NCBI RefSeq assembly: GCF_000687475.1
Contig: NC_057316.1
Coordinates: 1,984,001 to 2,048,000 of the forward strand
Direction of reading: 5' to 3'
DNA from: Ustilaginoidea virens
Taxonomy: Eukaryota; Ascomycota; Sordariomycetes; Hypocreales; Clavicipitaceae
DNA: 64,000 nt
Shown here in pieces: positions 1-13,117 of the stretch (positions are counted from its first letter, which is position 1; each line of letters starts with the position of its first letter). Both the position numbers and the translations under genes were made by a program. The notes beneath the pieces were generated by a model, which was not told the origin of the DNA, searched no databases, and was given only the letters and a program-made list of their open reading frames with translations.

Positions 1-111
1 GTTCTCTGCGCCGCCGGGACGTGCGTGCCGTGGGCGTAGGCGTTGGAGGCCCAGCTGGCCGCGGCTTCGAGGCAGTCCTCCCTCGTGCGGGGGAGGTCGG
101 CTGGCGCGGGC

Positions 112-143
<32 letters not shown>

Positions 144-1494
144 GACGGGCTGCTGCTGCGCGAAGCATGCGGCCAGGTTGTTCATGATGACGGCGCCGTG
201 GCACGGGCTGTCGCACAGCTGGAGGGCCTGGAAGAACAGCGGCACGGCGAGCTGGAACTGAGAGCGGCGCTCGTAGTCCCTGCCCAGGGCCTCGAGCACG
301 GCGCCCAGCTCGGCGGGGGAGAGCCAGTCGTGCTCTCCCGGCCGGGGGCCACGCGCCCTGCGGCGCTGGAGCTCCTTCAGGGACGTCTCGACCGCCCACA
401 CGAGACGGTCGCTGGACTTCTCGGGCTCCATGACGTGCTCGTCGGCGTACACCTGGCCCAGCTTGACGGCGATGCCGACCGCCTTGGCCAGCAGCCGCTG
501 TCTCTTGCGCCAGAGCGTTTCGACGTCGGGACCGGCATCCTGTGCCTGGCCGTCTGGCCCTTGCGCGTGGGCGGCCGGGGGGGCGGCGGCGGCGCGCTCG
601 GTTGCCGCGCCCCCGGACGTGCTGGAAGCGCGCGCGCCGGCTGCGGTCGCTGTGCCGTCCGGGACCGACGCCGACCGCTCCATCGTGTCGACCCACGTCC
701 TGCAGTCGTGCAGCACGGACTCGAGCACGTCGATGGAAGCCTTGTAGCTTTCAACCTTGAGCAGCCAGGCGGACACCTGGAGGCGGATGCCGAGCACTTC
801 GTCGGAGAAGGGGTCCAGCCCAGCCTCGCGCACCTGCTCCATGGCCCGCCTGTAGTACTTTAGCGCCAGCTGCGGATCCGGCTTGTAGTTGGTGTAGTAG
901 ATGGCGAGCCGGAGGCTGTTGGCGACCGGCTCGGGATACCGACTGAACTGGGGGTTGTAGAAGGCGAGGAAGAAGGACCGGAGGACGATGGCGAAGACGA
1001 CGGTAAGAAGCGCCAGGCTAGAGGATGATTTCCGAGATTAGCAAACAAATGAATGAAGAATAGCGAAAAAAAAAAAAAAAAAAGAAGAAGAAGAAGAAAA
1101 AGACGCGGCTTCGTCACCAGAAAAAGGGCACGCAAGAGGAGAGGGAAGGGGCCCCCGGCGGGACTTACACGATGACGCTTAGGCTCGTCTGCGCCGGCGA
1201 ATCTGTGTACGCAGACCTGATGCCGCGAGGGCTGAGGGCGAAGAAGAGATTTCTCAGGCTCACGCGCAAGGAGCGCCTGACGAATTGGCGAAACGTCGCT
1301 GGCGAGGCGGGCGGCTGGCCCGGAGGGCGTGGTTGCGATTCAAACCGTCGCTGGCATGCAGGGAGGCTGATGACGGCGCGGAGCGTCAGGCTGGCAGCTG
1401 GAGCTCGGAGCCGCACCGTCAACAGGCCCGTTGCGGCGAGGCGCGTGCATCTTGTCGGCACGGGGCGGAACGCAGCAATTGCAGAGACGGACAT
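1..1494 (-). CDS. MGR3: Mgr3-like mitochondrial TPR protein, 3' part cut by window edge
   Basis: Two exons are visible on the minus strand, 1494-1169 and 1017 to beyond position 1, with a GTAAGT donor and a CTCTAG acceptor (phase 2). The first ATG opens an arginine- and serine-rich, acid-poor leader that looks like a mitochondrial presequence. A single membrane segment follows just after the intron (SLLTVVFAIVL-like run), then YNPQFSRYPEPVANSLRLAI and YYTNYKPDPQLALKYYRRAM, the start of a TPR array. This layout matches fungal Mgr3, the TPR adaptor of the inner-membrane i-AAA protease Yme1. A polyalanine run coded by GCC repeats lies near positions 108-140. The C-terminus and stop are outside the window. 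Long plus-strand open frames here are antisense shadows. The family call is good; the role in substrate delivery is inferred from yeast. Confidence 0.8.
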
Positions 1495-1879
1495 GGCGCG
1501 CCTGTATTCCGGGCAGGGGAGCTGGGCAGGGGCGCCGGGCGCGAAAAAACGGGTTCCTGGTTGCGTCGTGAAGGCGATGACGGCGACGGGCGTCTTCTTC
1601 TCGGATGAGACAGGACAGACGAGACGGCCAACGGCGGGTTCGATATGTTTTGACCTGAGGCAGGACTTGGTGGGCTTGTTGGTGGGTGGGTCCTGGCTCG
1701 GCTCGATTGCGTCAGGCGGTGTGGGGCGGGGCCAAGCTCCCCTGGTACCTTGTACCAGACCTCCAAAGCAAGCTCTGGTGGAAGAATTTCCGAGAAATTT
1801 CCAAGTTCCTCCGAGGCTGAACCCCAGACGGCGCATCTACCCACGACAACTGCCAGGCAGCGCGGAACAAGCAGAAAAC
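1495..1879. promoter_or_regulatory. Shared divergent promoter region of the Mgr3-like gene and DAP1
   Basis: This 385 bp gap separates two divergently transcribed start codons, so it must hold both promoters and 5' leaders. A GC-box-like stretch (GGGGCGGGGCC) is visible near 1722-1732. No clear TATA box was seen. Co-regulation of the two genes is possible but not shown by the sequence. Confidence 0.55.
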
Positions 1880-2623
1880 ATGGCTGGGCGATTCGAACCC
1901 AAGGTCCCAGTGCAGCTGGATCCTCCCAAGGATGGCCCCATCACCGTTGAGGAACTGGCGCAGGCAAATGGTAGGCAATGCTGGGCGCCTCGCCCTCGGT
2001 ATCCGGATGCTCCCTCACGATGCCCCCGATCCATGCCATCATCTTGCCCTCGGGAAGCAAGCCGAGGACCGTGGCACACGGAGAACAACTTGACCGGCAC
2101 CGCACGTGGATAAACTGCGTGGACGGTCTCTTTGGTTACTAACTGCCATGGTGACTACAGGCAACGACGGCGGAAAGTGCTACGTTGCCATCAAGGTATG
2201 CTGAGGAACCCCCTCCCCCCCCGGCGCCCGACGAGCAAGCCTTATTCCCCGAAAGCCATCAAACACGCCGGGTCATTGACGCATTGGAAATCAGGGCAAG
2301 GTCTATGACGTGACGGGCAATAAGGCGTACCTCCCCGGGGGGTCATATCACGGTATGTGTCCCCGAAAAATGGACAAGAGAAAAATCACTCCCCCGTCCC
2401 CCCTCCCCCCCAGCCGATCAGCCATGTAACCCGGCCGGCAGTGTTTGCGGGCAAGGACGCTTCGAGAGCGCTGGGCAAGACGTCGACAAAGCCGGAAGAC
2501 GTCAAGGCCGAGTGGCACGACCTGCAGGACAAGGAAAAGGAGACGCTGAACGACTGGGTCACCTTCTTCTCCAAGCGCTACAACATTGTGGGTGTGGTCC
2601 AGGGAGCTCAGAATACGGAATGA
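1880..2623 (+). CDS. DAP1: Dap1, cytochrome b5-like haem protein (MAPR family)
   Basis: Four exons, 1880-1970, 2161-2195, 2295-2352 and 2442-2623, give a 121-residue protein. All junctions use GT-AG and keep phase; exon 2 is only 35 nt. The protein is a lone membrane-associated progesterone receptor/cytochrome b5-like domain. The characteristic stretch KVYDVTGNKAYLPGGSYHVF followed by AGKDASRAL carries the two tyrosines that in Dap1/PGRMC1 lie at the haem site. Dap1 proteins bind haem and support sterol 14-demethylation by Erg11 and azole/DNA-damage tolerance. No N-terminal membrane anchor is evident, unlike PGRMC1, which agrees with short fungal Dap1. It diverges from the Mgr3-like gene. The family is certain; the physiological role is transferred from yeast. 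Confidence 0.93.
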
Positions 2624-4426
2624 CTTGGCAGGAAAGAGCCGGCCAGGCTCGTTGCGTCGGTTGGAACTCGGTCGTGGTGACTGGCAATCAGGTGGAGGCA
2701 ACTGGAAGGGTTCCCCGGCGTTGCAGACCAAAGGCGCCCCGGCATCGGTATCGATACAGTACCATTGACGTATTCCGTGCTGCGGCACTGCCGAGGGCAT
2801 GGCCTGGTGCTCCCACGCACGGCGCAGTAGATGATCAAGTTGGCGGTTGAGGTGGGGCGAGAGATTTTGCTGTCGAATAGGTATGCATGGCATGCGGATT
2901 CGATACCATACCTTATGCATGCTACGGAGTATTGATTCTCTGTCATACTTGTACTGTATGTAGTCGCCGCGTCTGGCAATTGGGCTGGGCAACAAGCAGC
3001 ACTCCCTACGTCGGGCATGGGATGTGCGTGCAACTGACCAAGCCACTTGACCACGCCACCAGGTACATTTAATCTTGACTTGGGTATCCAAGAGGAAAAT
3101 CCGTGCTGTCCAATGGATCCATGAGCTGAAGCAGCAACGTGGTGTAAAAAAAAAGGGGGGAAATGGAGACGAAGAAAAAGAAAATGGTACGCCGCGGAAG
3201 AGAAAGAGAAGCGGGAGAGAAGAACAAGCCGGTGTCGACAGCCCGCAGTTTGCTATGTGCTTTGGTGATTGGTTAGCTGACGCTGTCGCCACTGACGCCC
3301 AAAGTACATATGTACCTACATACCCTGCGTACAGAGCCTCGACCTTGGGGGTCGTTGTAGTCAACAAACTCGACCATCCTCAGCTCTTAATCATTCCCCG
3401 AATCCCTGGCACGTTTCCTGTGCCTGATCAGGGACATGAGTGTACAGTACAGTCTGGTATCCTGTGAGTCGAATGTCTGTGCCGGAATAAGGCATGGCCT
3501 GTCAACATGTATTGACTGTACCACCACCACCCTTGTCGCCAGGTTGCCTCTGGCCGCCTCTGGCGGGCGACCAGCCGAACAGCTGGACATCCCGGCGTGG
3601 CAGCTGGCAGCTCGCAGCTGGCACCAAAACAGTTCACAGCCGCCCAAGTTCGAGAAGCAAGCAGTCTCGGGAGAGCGGCGCAGGGCAGAGCGGAGAGAGC
3701 GCTTTCTGCTGCATCAGGACTTGCACCCACCTCGAGAGCACAAGCAACATTGACATTGACGCCTTGTACTCCGTACGTGCTGGCGAATCGTGACACGGTG
3801 CGTCGTTGCCCATCCTGCCAGGCCGAACCGCAAGGCGAGGCGAACCACCAGCGCCTCCTTCCACAGGCTCATTTTCAGGCGCAGGAGTTGTCTGGACTGT
3901 CCGGACCGGACTTGGGTAAATCACCTACCAACCAGACCTCCAATGTGAATTATTTCAGTTGACAACCGCCTGTCAAAACGGCTTGCCTCCCGCCCACCGC
4001 ATCATGTGCACTCGGTTCCCCTTCTCTCCTTCCCTCGACTGCCAAACATCTCCGCCCCGTCCTCTCCGTCGTTAGGCTTTTACCCTTGTTTCCCCTCGGG
4101 TGGTTGGACATGGGACGTTTCGCCACGAACCAAGGCACGTTACTCGATCGGCCGTCATTCAAAACAGTCTTCCATCTGGCGTCTTTCGGTGTGTCGTCCT
4201 TTCGATTTCCTCTCCTGAAACAATGCTATTGTTAACATCTCTGCCGCCTGTGCTGTCGTTTTCTCATTGCTTGATGATTGGCAGAAGGCATTCTTGAAAA
4301 ATATCTGGGGCGATACCCCTGGGACAATTACGCCGCCGTTTGGTACAGCATCGCGGGACGCCCTCGTCATCTACGTTTGTCAACTGCCCTAACCCCGCAA
4401 GAACCGTGCTCGGTCCCCAAAGGACG
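2624..4426. other. Intergenic region upstream of the first C2H2 regulator
   Basis: About 1.8 kb with no supportable gene. It holds two copies of the TACGGAGTA palindromic nonamer (2933-2941 and, inverted, 3767-3775) and presumably the promoter and leader of the zinc-finger gene that follows. Short open frames here lack codon structure or recognisable homology. Confidence 0.5.
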
Positions 4427-6948
4427 ATGCATCAGGATTACTGCCTCATGCCTAGCTCGGGCCATCAAGCCCAACTCATGGAGAAGCCCAGCCGTGATGG
4501 ACCGCGACTAGGCCCAGATGACTGGCCCAGCTATTCCTACCCTCATTCTTCGCAAGGCTACAATATTGTCACCGGACCGTACGCCATCCAGAAGTTCTCG
4601 GTCGTGCAAAGTGATGACCCGTTTGTTCCAGCCGGTACTGTCCCGACACACCACCCTCTTTCGGACGGTCAGCAAGCTCAGTATGCCCAAGATGCCCAAC
4701 ATCTGCGGGATGGGTCAGATTGCCAAAACCCTCTTGGGCAATCGGCTGATGGTTTCACCAACCACGGTGACTCTGGATATGGCGGAAGTCACCCTTCCGG
4801 AAGTGTTGCGAGCCCTTCCGTCAAGGTTGGCCCTAAATGCAAGCAGTGTCCTTTTCAAGCCAAAAATAATTCGCATCTCAAGTATGAGAACCAAACTCTT
4901 CAGATATTTATTCCCCACAGGGTGGCACTTTTTTTTTGTGAAAACTAACCCGTTCACCCACGTAGAAAACACATGAATCGTCACAACAAACCCCACGAAT
5001 GTAGGACCGAGAATTGCAAAAGGGGCTTTGCTACGCTAAATGACCGAAAAAGGCACGAAAGTGCTGTGCATCGAGATGAGTCGCGATATCGAAGTCATTC
5101 AACTTGGTACAAATGCATCCACTGTGTAAACCTGCCTGAAAAACAGAGCAGGCGGAAGCGGACTGAATGGCCCAGAAAGGATAATTTTCTGGCCCATCTC
5201 GCGCAAGTGCACTCTATCCGTTGCTGCCCTTCAGACAATTTAGGCCAGTACATTGTCCGAGATCAACCGGAGTCAACAGAGAACTCTGACGTATCCGTTC
5301 ACGTACGAGAAGAGGCCCGAGAGAATGATTTGCAAGGGGTGGGGTCTCTGCCTGGTTTCGCCAGTCCGTTTGCGAACATGACGGTGTACGCAAATGAGAT
5401 TGCGAATTTGCCCGGAGATCAGACCAGCAACCTTACCCAGCAGCGGTTCAACATGGTCTTCCGTCGCAATTTCCACGTCTTGACCAGCACCAACATTCTG
5501 GAACACCAAGCAGACCAAGAACTCGGATTCATCAACCCTCATGTGCTGAGGCAGGAGACGGGCCATGGAATGAGGGATCCTCTGCAGCATGCCGCATCGA
5601 CCGCGACTGCGCTGGACAGCTCGGCTGATCATCTTTCAGTAATATCGTCCGAGTTTCATAATCCATCAAGCGGCGATGACGCCAATGACACGCATTTTCC
5701 AAGACGCCAAGCCTACGAGGTGACGGCCCTGGGCCATCAACCGACTTGTATGCCATCAACTGCATACTTGAACATGGAGCAAGTTGCGGCACCTCAGATG
5801 TCACCGATGACGCATCCTCTTGCTCAAACAAACCAGCCTGGCGATGTCATGGCACTCTTGGAGCAACCCCCGCCGGAGATTTCAAAGACTGCTGCCAACG
5901 AGGTGGTAGTCCTGGACAGTGCAGGAGCGGCGATAACACGTTCGACATCACAACCGCCGGTGCCCTCCTGTGCCAATTGTGGAAAGACGTTCAAGAGAAG
6001 CTGCGAATTAACGTTGGTAATTGCCCCGGAAGAAAAAGAAGGAAGGCAGGGGGGGAAACCCCCCTCATGTCATTTAGCACACTCTTTTTTTCTTGAAACC
6101 GTGATCTGACTGGGTGCATAGGAAGCATAAGAAGAGGCACTCGAAACCCTACGGATGTACCTGGCTAGATTGTGCCAAAACCTTTGGTAGCAAGAATGAC
6201 TGGAAAAGACATGAGAGCAAGCAGCACTTCAAACTTCAAACTTGGAATCGCGACATGGGTGAGTGTGAAGAGACGCTGGATCGTCGAGATGCACTCAAGG
6301 TGCAAATGCGGAGAGGACAGGGCAGTACCGGGACAGGAGACGGCCAATGTCGGCGAGGGTCGCCTATCATTGCAAGCTTTTGGTGTGGATTCTGTGTCGG
6401 GCACGTTGACGTGGACCATGACAAGGGAAGCGACAACGCGTTGACCCAGAGATTTGACCATATCGACGATCACTTTTGCGGAAGAGACGGATTCACAAAG
6501 CGAAGCATAGAGGACTGGAAGCACGAGCCTCGACCGGGCCCAACCCTTGAAGCACGTGATGATGGAAGAGTGCAGACGGCAGACGGCGTGCCCATGTTCT
6601 CTCTTTATACTAGCCATCGACCGGAGCGGAGTGCAGAGCTGTCAATCTCCGACTCCTTGTCGGAGAAGAGACGGAAATCGGGAGTGGTGGAGATGTGGAA
6701 CTGTGTAAGTTGTTGCCACCGTATTCGGCATACCAGCTGATGTCACACGAAGCGCTGACCAGGTTTTTGGCTTGAAGTGCCAGTGCGCAACGCCCATGAA
6801 TGTAAAGACGTGTCCGGCATGCGTAAACTGCGGACATCATCGTTGCGGATATTGCGGCCTCAACAGAGAGGTCATGCATGTCGAGGATGTGATTACGGAA
6901 GCAAGTGGACGGACTAGAACAGAATGCCAGGACGGGCAGGACCCTTGA
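4427..6948 (+). CDS. C2H2 zinc-finger transcription factor with C-terminal Cys-rich module
   Basis: Four exons, 4427-4881, 4966-6012, 6122-6704 and 6763-6948, give 756 residues. The first finger spans the first intron: CKQCPF near residue 138, completed by HLKKHMNRH. It is followed by HECRTENCKRGFATLNDRKRH. A second pair, CANCGKTFKRSCELTKHKKRH (split by intron 2) and CTWLDCAKTFGSKNDWKRH, lies near residues 487-535. A FWCGFC segment with an FDHIDDHF motif follows, then a terminal Cys-rich block (KCQCATP, CPACVNCGHHRCGYC) in the last exon. This combination is seen in uncharacterised filamentous-fungal C2H2 proteins; a nuclear DNA-binding role is inferred. The intron 2 donor (GTTGGT) is weak, but it is the only site that restores a perfect C-x2-C-x12-H-x3-H finger. 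The start codon is the least certain part; upstream in-frame extension is possible. Confidence 0.82.
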
Positions 6949-7843
6949 CATGTACAAAGGCATCGATCAAAAGAGGGCAAATTTTGCTTCTGATGGCCGT
7001 GGGACAATGATGCTGAGGATAGACGAAGCCATGAACTGAATCTTTGGAGTGGACGGGATGGGCGAATGGAATATAGAAGTCGGCTCGCGAGCATTACCGC
7101 CAGCCACCAACCAACAAATACTGATGGGTGCCCTGATGGCGCAGAACGGATGACATGTGCATGCATCCCCAGTGTGCAAGTGCAAAGTGCATGGTTATCG
7201 GACGGCAAGGCGAATGCCTGCTGTTGATTTTTTTTTTTTTTTTATTGTCTCTCTTTCTCCCTCTCTCTCTCTCTCTCTTTTTTTTTTTTTTTTCCTACGG
7301 CATGACATGCACCTATGACACCATTCGTCATCTACAATGCACGCCTATCTTGGTCAAGCCATGGCGGGTGACTGCACAGAGCAGCAAAAATAAACAAATT
7401 AAAAAAAAAAAAAACAAAAAAAAAAAAACGATCTAGCGGATCACCGTCCAGACACGGATGTTTTGCCGAGAGAACTGAGACTCCGTCAACGTCCCATGGG
7501 TAGCGAAAGTGACGGGTCACAACGCAAGGTTGAGCAACAAGGGGACTAAGTTATGTGTCGGTGTCTGGTGTCTCAGCGATTTGGCCTCTTGCTTCGTTTT
7601 GCGCCCTCTGTTGCGCGTTGTCATGGCTCGTTTCGGCGTGCAAGTGATGCTCGACGCGCGGCGGGAGCTGTCAAACGTACCAAGCAGGGCGGGATTCAAG
7701 AACGCATGTTTGCGGGCAGAACAAAGCAACACGCACACGCACGTGAAAATAAACAAGTCACAGAGATGATGAGATGAAATGGACAAAAATAGATACGGGG
7801 AGAGGGCCAGCAGAGACAAGAGAGAGAGAGGGAGAAAGAGAGG

Positions 7844-7883
<40 letters not shown>

Positions 7884-8062
7884 CCCGCCAAGCCATCAAG
7901 GTCTGCCGGCTGGGAAAAAATGACGCATCGTGATGTCCGGTGCCCGCAGCAAGATGCGTCAAGGCCGGAGAGGGCCATGCGGCCTTGGGGGGTCACGACG
8001 GCTAACTTGCTGTTCCTGCGACGAACAATGCTCTTGTGCGGACGTGGGGTAGGGGAAAGGAA

Positions 8063-8092
<30 letters not shown>
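8063..8092. repeat. G30 homopolymer tract
   Basis: Thirty consecutive G on the plus strand, next to T-rich runs at about 8138-8178. No gene is nearby. Confidence 0.9.
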
Positions 8093-8094
<2 letters not shown>

Positions 8095-11000
8095 TCACGG
8101 GCTGCTTCTTGCGTCTTGCTTTCCTTGCAAGGGCTGTCTTTTTTTTTCTTTTTTTTTCCTTTTTTTCTTTTTTTTTCTTCACCCAACTTCTCCTGGCAGG
8201 GAGGGGGGTTTGCGGAGCGTCGTGCCTGGATTCTTTGAAAGGAGCCGTTTCTGCAAAGGGTGGTGGTGGCATGGGCAGCGGCGTCGGATTAGGTATGCAA
8301 CGTCTGGTTGAGGTCCGGCCGTCGGGGAAACCCGAGCCGCGTCGTTTTGGGGAAAAGTATCAATCAGCTTTTTTTTTTTGGTGCTGCTGCGTCGTCGGAC
8401 GTGTTGTGTCGCTGGTGAAGAAGTGGAATGCTGGCTGACGTTGGGTCCGCCTGGCTGTCGAACAGAGTATCCGAAGAGACTTTGAGGGCTCCTGCAAGGC
8501 CCTGACAAGGAGGGGGTGTTTAAAGAAAGAAGAAACAAAAAAAAAAAAAAAAAAAAAAGAAACCCAAGTACGGATTGCGGAGTATTCTGTAAGAAACCAG
8601 AAATGGTGCTTATGCGTCTTTCGAAAAGGTGGTTGCCGCCGCCCCCCCCCCTTCCTCGTCGACACCGATGCTCTTGACTTGTATACCGCAAATCCTGATA
8701 CTGACTGACTGACTGAACCAACAGCTCCCGCTAGGCTTCCATGTTCCATGTTCCATCGCCCACGCCACAAGCCCTGCGTGGTGGGGAATCAGAGACCTTG
8801 ATGGACCAGGCTCTACGTCTTGACCGGCTGGCAAGTCATGGGGAAGCCAGCAGCAGTTGCTCTCATCCCCCTGACCCTGGACCTGCTGGGGGAAAAAAAA
8901 AAGGAAAAAAAAAAAAAAAAGGCGACGAGGCGTTTGCGTTTGAAAATGATGCGCAGGTTCCCACACACCAGGCGCGGCGAATTATGCACCCGGTGAGTAT
9001 GTCGTGCCGTTGGTTTGTGAGTACTATTTTCCTTTTCTTCGCAGCTGGGGTTTTTTTGCGGGCCGCGACTGAGATGTCGAAATCGACGGGGCGATTTTGT
9101 TAGGTTCGCACCTGTGGGAAGCCTTGAAGATGTTGGAAGGGGGCTCGTCGGAGGCCCGTCCGTGGCCATATGACGGAGCCCACCAACGTCGCAAGCGCTA
9201 GCGTAAGCCCGTCCTCCTCATCTTCTGGAGTCTTTGACGCCTCTTCGCAAGCCCTGCCGCGACGCCGCTCGACACACTCGTTCCTGTGCGGAAAAACCCG
9301 TAGGGTGAGCGGCGGATGGCGGCGGATGGCGGCGGATGGCGATGGATGGCGGTAAGTGAACGAGAGAGCAGTGGACGAGAGTAGCAGAGAAGCACGCGGG
9401 ATGAACTTCTCGGCCGACCCGGCGACAGGACAGCCCATCGATAAAGCCCATATCCAAAAGCCAATCTGCAAGAAACGGAACCCGGACACCAGGATGGACC
9501 CAACCACCCAACCACCCAACCACCCCCAGGCCAGGCCAGGCCAGGCCTGGTGCAGGTGTAGTTAGGTGTGGTGGAGCCGCAAGCCAAAAGCAGAAATCCA
9601 GCAGTCAAACGAGGTCGCCGGCCTTCTGCTTCGGGGCAATTTTGCGGCCAAGATGGCTTGGAAAAGGCTCGTCGTGAGGCGTTTCGGTGTCGAGGTGGCT
9701 GAAGAAGCCCCCAAAAGCCCAATGGCCCGTGTCTGACAGACTGACGCAGCCGAGTCCATCACAACCCAGGCGTCGTGGCTGCCGATCCGCGGTCCCTCGG
9801 CCTGGCCTTGACCAACCACCGCCATCTTGTCTCGATCAGGTATGAAATTGGTCCCTGGTCCCCATTCTCCTTGCCCCTAATCCTTCTTCCTCCCTCATCC
9901 TACGCGGAGTGCGGAGTACCGAGTACGAGGGCGGTAAACGGGGGTTGTAGACTCTACGGAGTAGAGTGTGCGATGCGATGTCTTTGGCAGACGCGCGGGC
10001 TCGACCCGACTTGGGGGACTTGTCGTCGAGTGACGGAGTCAAGGTAACAAACTACGGATGACTCCCTCCGCACCCAGGGTTGGGCCGGCCATGAACGCCC
10101 ATGCCATGTACCCCGTGCGCTGCGTACTGCGTGCTGCGTGCTGCGTACTGCGTACTGCGGACTCCGGAGTACTGTGGTGACACGGCGCATCTGGATAGAG
10201 ACCCCGTCTTTGAAACAGCAAACGGCATGAATCGAATCACGATTCTCGACCAGATTCCCGGGCTGCTTGGTTTTTCAGTGGGTCTGGGATTTTGGACTCT
10301 TGTCTGGCTGACGGGAGCTAACGGGGCTAGCGAGGCTAGAGTCGATCCTAGAGCAATGCCAGAGCAATGCGAGAGCAATGCGAGCGCAATGCTAGAGCTC
10401 GAGTCCATCCCGGTCCAAGTCCAGCACAACATAACCCGCTTATCTGGGTCAAGCGTCCCCAAGCATCCCCCAGCGGCCATGTGGCAGCGGGGCCCAAGGT
10501 TGCGCAAGCAAGCTGACCCGGGACCAAGCAAAACCTGGATCCTGGACCTGGGGCTGTCCAGAGAGCAAGTACCTGAAACGTCGATATCCCACACCCACCA
10601 CCACTCCAGCTCAAGGATTAGTGTGCTTCGGGCAGCTCAAGGCTGTGGCGCGGAAGTCGCAGGCTGTTTCTGTTTGGAGAGTGACTGGGCGTTGCGAGTC
10701 GTTGATTTGCCGCTTGGGGCTTGCGACATGCCCAACAAGCACGTTTGGCTGTTATTGGCCGGGCCCTTCCATGCGCTCTGCTATCCGTACGGAACAGTCC
10801 GCTGCGAACAACGGATCAACGAGTCGAAAGGCCGCAAAAGAGAGCAAGCAAGCATATTGTGGGCGGGCAAGCGGGCGTTTCGAACACGGGCTGATCTTGC
10901 CGGCTGTCGCCAACCATCAATAAAACTCGACGACCGTGTGCCTCGTGAGCATCGCGAGGATGCCAAAGCCCGGGGACCTAGCCAGGCTCGGATCGAGGGC

Positions 11001-11402
11001 ATGCATGGCATGGCATGGTTGACAGTGGGCACAGGCCAGTTATAATGCGCACGGCGGCGCTTGTTCAACGGCGCCAACGGAGTTGCTCCCGTCGACCTCT
11101 TTCTTCAGCCTGCTGAAACTTGGAAGCAGGGGTTGCAAAGCTTTGGGCGGACGGGGCGTAGAGGGGGGAAGAGGAGGGGGGTCTCAACTTTGCTTCGGGG
11201 AGATCTGCCAGGCAGGAGGCCCCTTGTCTCCTCGAATCAACTGGTTCTTTGACCGCTTGCTCTTGGCATCGACAGGTCCACGACTCCGCGTCATCGTAGG
11301 TAGACGAGTCGCAAAAATGTGAGTACGTGACGGAAAGTTTGCACTGCACGTTGAATGGTATGATGTGTGCATGCCCATTGCCTACTGCCCACTGCGAATG
11401 GT

Positions 11403-11403
<1 letters not shown>

Positions 11404-11440
<37 letters not shown>
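11404..11440. repeat. T37 homopolymer tract
   Basis: Thirty-seven consecutive T, followed 16 bases later by a C13 run (11457-11469). Confidence 0.9.
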
Positions 11441-13088
11441 CCCTGGGGTCCGCTTTCCCCCCCCCCCCATGTTTGGCGAGAGATCTAGTGGGCCAGTGGT
11501 ATCTAGTATCCACTACCCGCAGCCGCTGTGGAGATGCCGCAGAAAACTCAAGTACCCAGGCACCTGCTCAAGGTCAAGTACGGAGTACCCCGAAACATGC
11601 TGCTACCATGCTTGAAGGCACGCAGCAGAATTGAACTAATCCAGCCTCGACGCAGATCCCATTCTCCACCCTCCCCACCTCCAGCCCAACCTTCAACCTG
11701 AACCCCCAGCAAGCCCGACTCTGGCATTCCGATCCCCTTACTCCGTACCAAGTTCCAAATTTCCACTTTGGCTTGTCCAGCATTGGCGCCAAGCGCCGGC
11801 TTATACAAGTCGTGACTCGTCCACCTTATCCACCCCCTCTCCTTGCTCCCTCTGTACAGGCCACCAGGGTTTGTGACCCCCTTCCGCTGGCCATGGAGGT
11901 GCCCACGCGCTGCTAATTGGCAGGACCCGGCAGTCTGTTGTGCGGTCATTGTCATCATCAGCGATACGGCCCAGGGAATACTGCATGCTTGAATGGCATG
12001 GAGTCCGATGGAGGAGTCCGATGGAGGAGTGAGTCCGATGGACCTATTCTGAGCTGCGTCGCGTCTCGAGGGACATGCACACATGGCTTGTGCACCCCCC
12101 CCCCCCCCCCCCCCAAGACTTGCCCTTGCTAATCACAGCTGCAGTGTTGCGCAAAGCCAGGCCAAATAGCCAGAGTCACTCACAGTGATCGAGTTACGGC
12201 AATGGATGCCACACCCTTCTACATCCGGTAGCCTCAGCTTCTTCATCTGGCCGTGCCAGCTTGGCTACCGGAACACCAGTCCACCAGTCCAAGGATGCAG
12301 GTGATTAACGTTCTCATCTAAGCACTACTATTCTCGTTATTGCAAAGAGTAGGAGTAGGCTATAAACGCCCGATGCGGGGTTCCTGATCCTGCCATCGAA
12401 AAAGCTTCCAGAGCTGTGCTGACTGATTTTCTGCCTTTGCCAAGTCGTTCCGTTCGCCCGGTGGGCAGGCTGCACCGAAAAGAAAGATGAAGGAAAGAAA
12501 GAAAAAGAAGAAGAAGAGGGAGGGGCGTTTAGAAAAAAGAAAAAAAAGGGGGAAAAAAAAGAGAAATTGACCACCTGGCCTGAATCGAGTGCTACCGGTG
12601 GCTCAGTCGGTAATCTTGCCCAGCCCTCGAGTTCATCCCTACGGGCGAGCAAGCAGCCTGTCAGAAAATGCAAAAGAATCTCCAAACGGTTCTCTGAGCG
12701 GCCGTTGCTGGGTCGGTGGCACTCCTATTCCCTGCATCGCCTGCCAAACTTGACGCACATTTGTGCGTTGACGGGTCTCAGTCGCTTACGGGTCACAAAA
12801 TACGACATGGATTTAGGTTTCCAATCGCTTTCGAGAAGTCCTCTCTGGAGCATATGTTTTGTGAGACTGACAGGCTTGTGCATGGATATCGATACACCTG
12901 TTTACTCGTTCAATGTGACTCCCGAACTGGACTTTATAGGAGCGCTAGGGCTTGCTTATTCGCTAACAAGACCTGCAACCCAGCATCTTTTCTTCTTCTT
13001 CTCCTTCCTAGCTCAGAGGAAGTTGGCGCACAGAAAGAAGACGCCTTAGTTTCCTCGCATGAGCTCTCATCAATAGTGTGACGTCGAT

Positions 13089-13117
13089 CCCCCCCCCCCC
13101 CCCCCCCCCCCCCCCCC
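13089..13117. repeat. C29 homopolymer tract
   Basis: Twenty-nine consecutive C, about 1.2 kb upstream of the second C2H2 gene and in its sense orientation. A shorter C20 tract lies at 12095-12114. Confidence 0.9.

Noticed and set aside
21..863. 280-codon plus-strand open frame
   Set aside because: Antisense to the Mgr3-like coding exon, whose conserved TPR sequence is on the minus strand; the plus frame is Gly/Arg/Ala-biased and has no family match.
10101..11045. 314-codon plus-strand open frame in the 7.4 kb interval
   Set aside because: Begins in a TGCGTACTGCG repeat and passes through another repeat; composition and codons are not gene-like and no domain is recognisable.
12599..12640. 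tRNA-like A box (TGGCTCAGTCGG) and a B-box-like GAGTTCATCCC
   Set aside because: The two boxes are only 30 bases apart (about 44 in a tRNA), and no acceptor, D or T stem can be folded, so neither a tRNA gene nor a SINE is supported.
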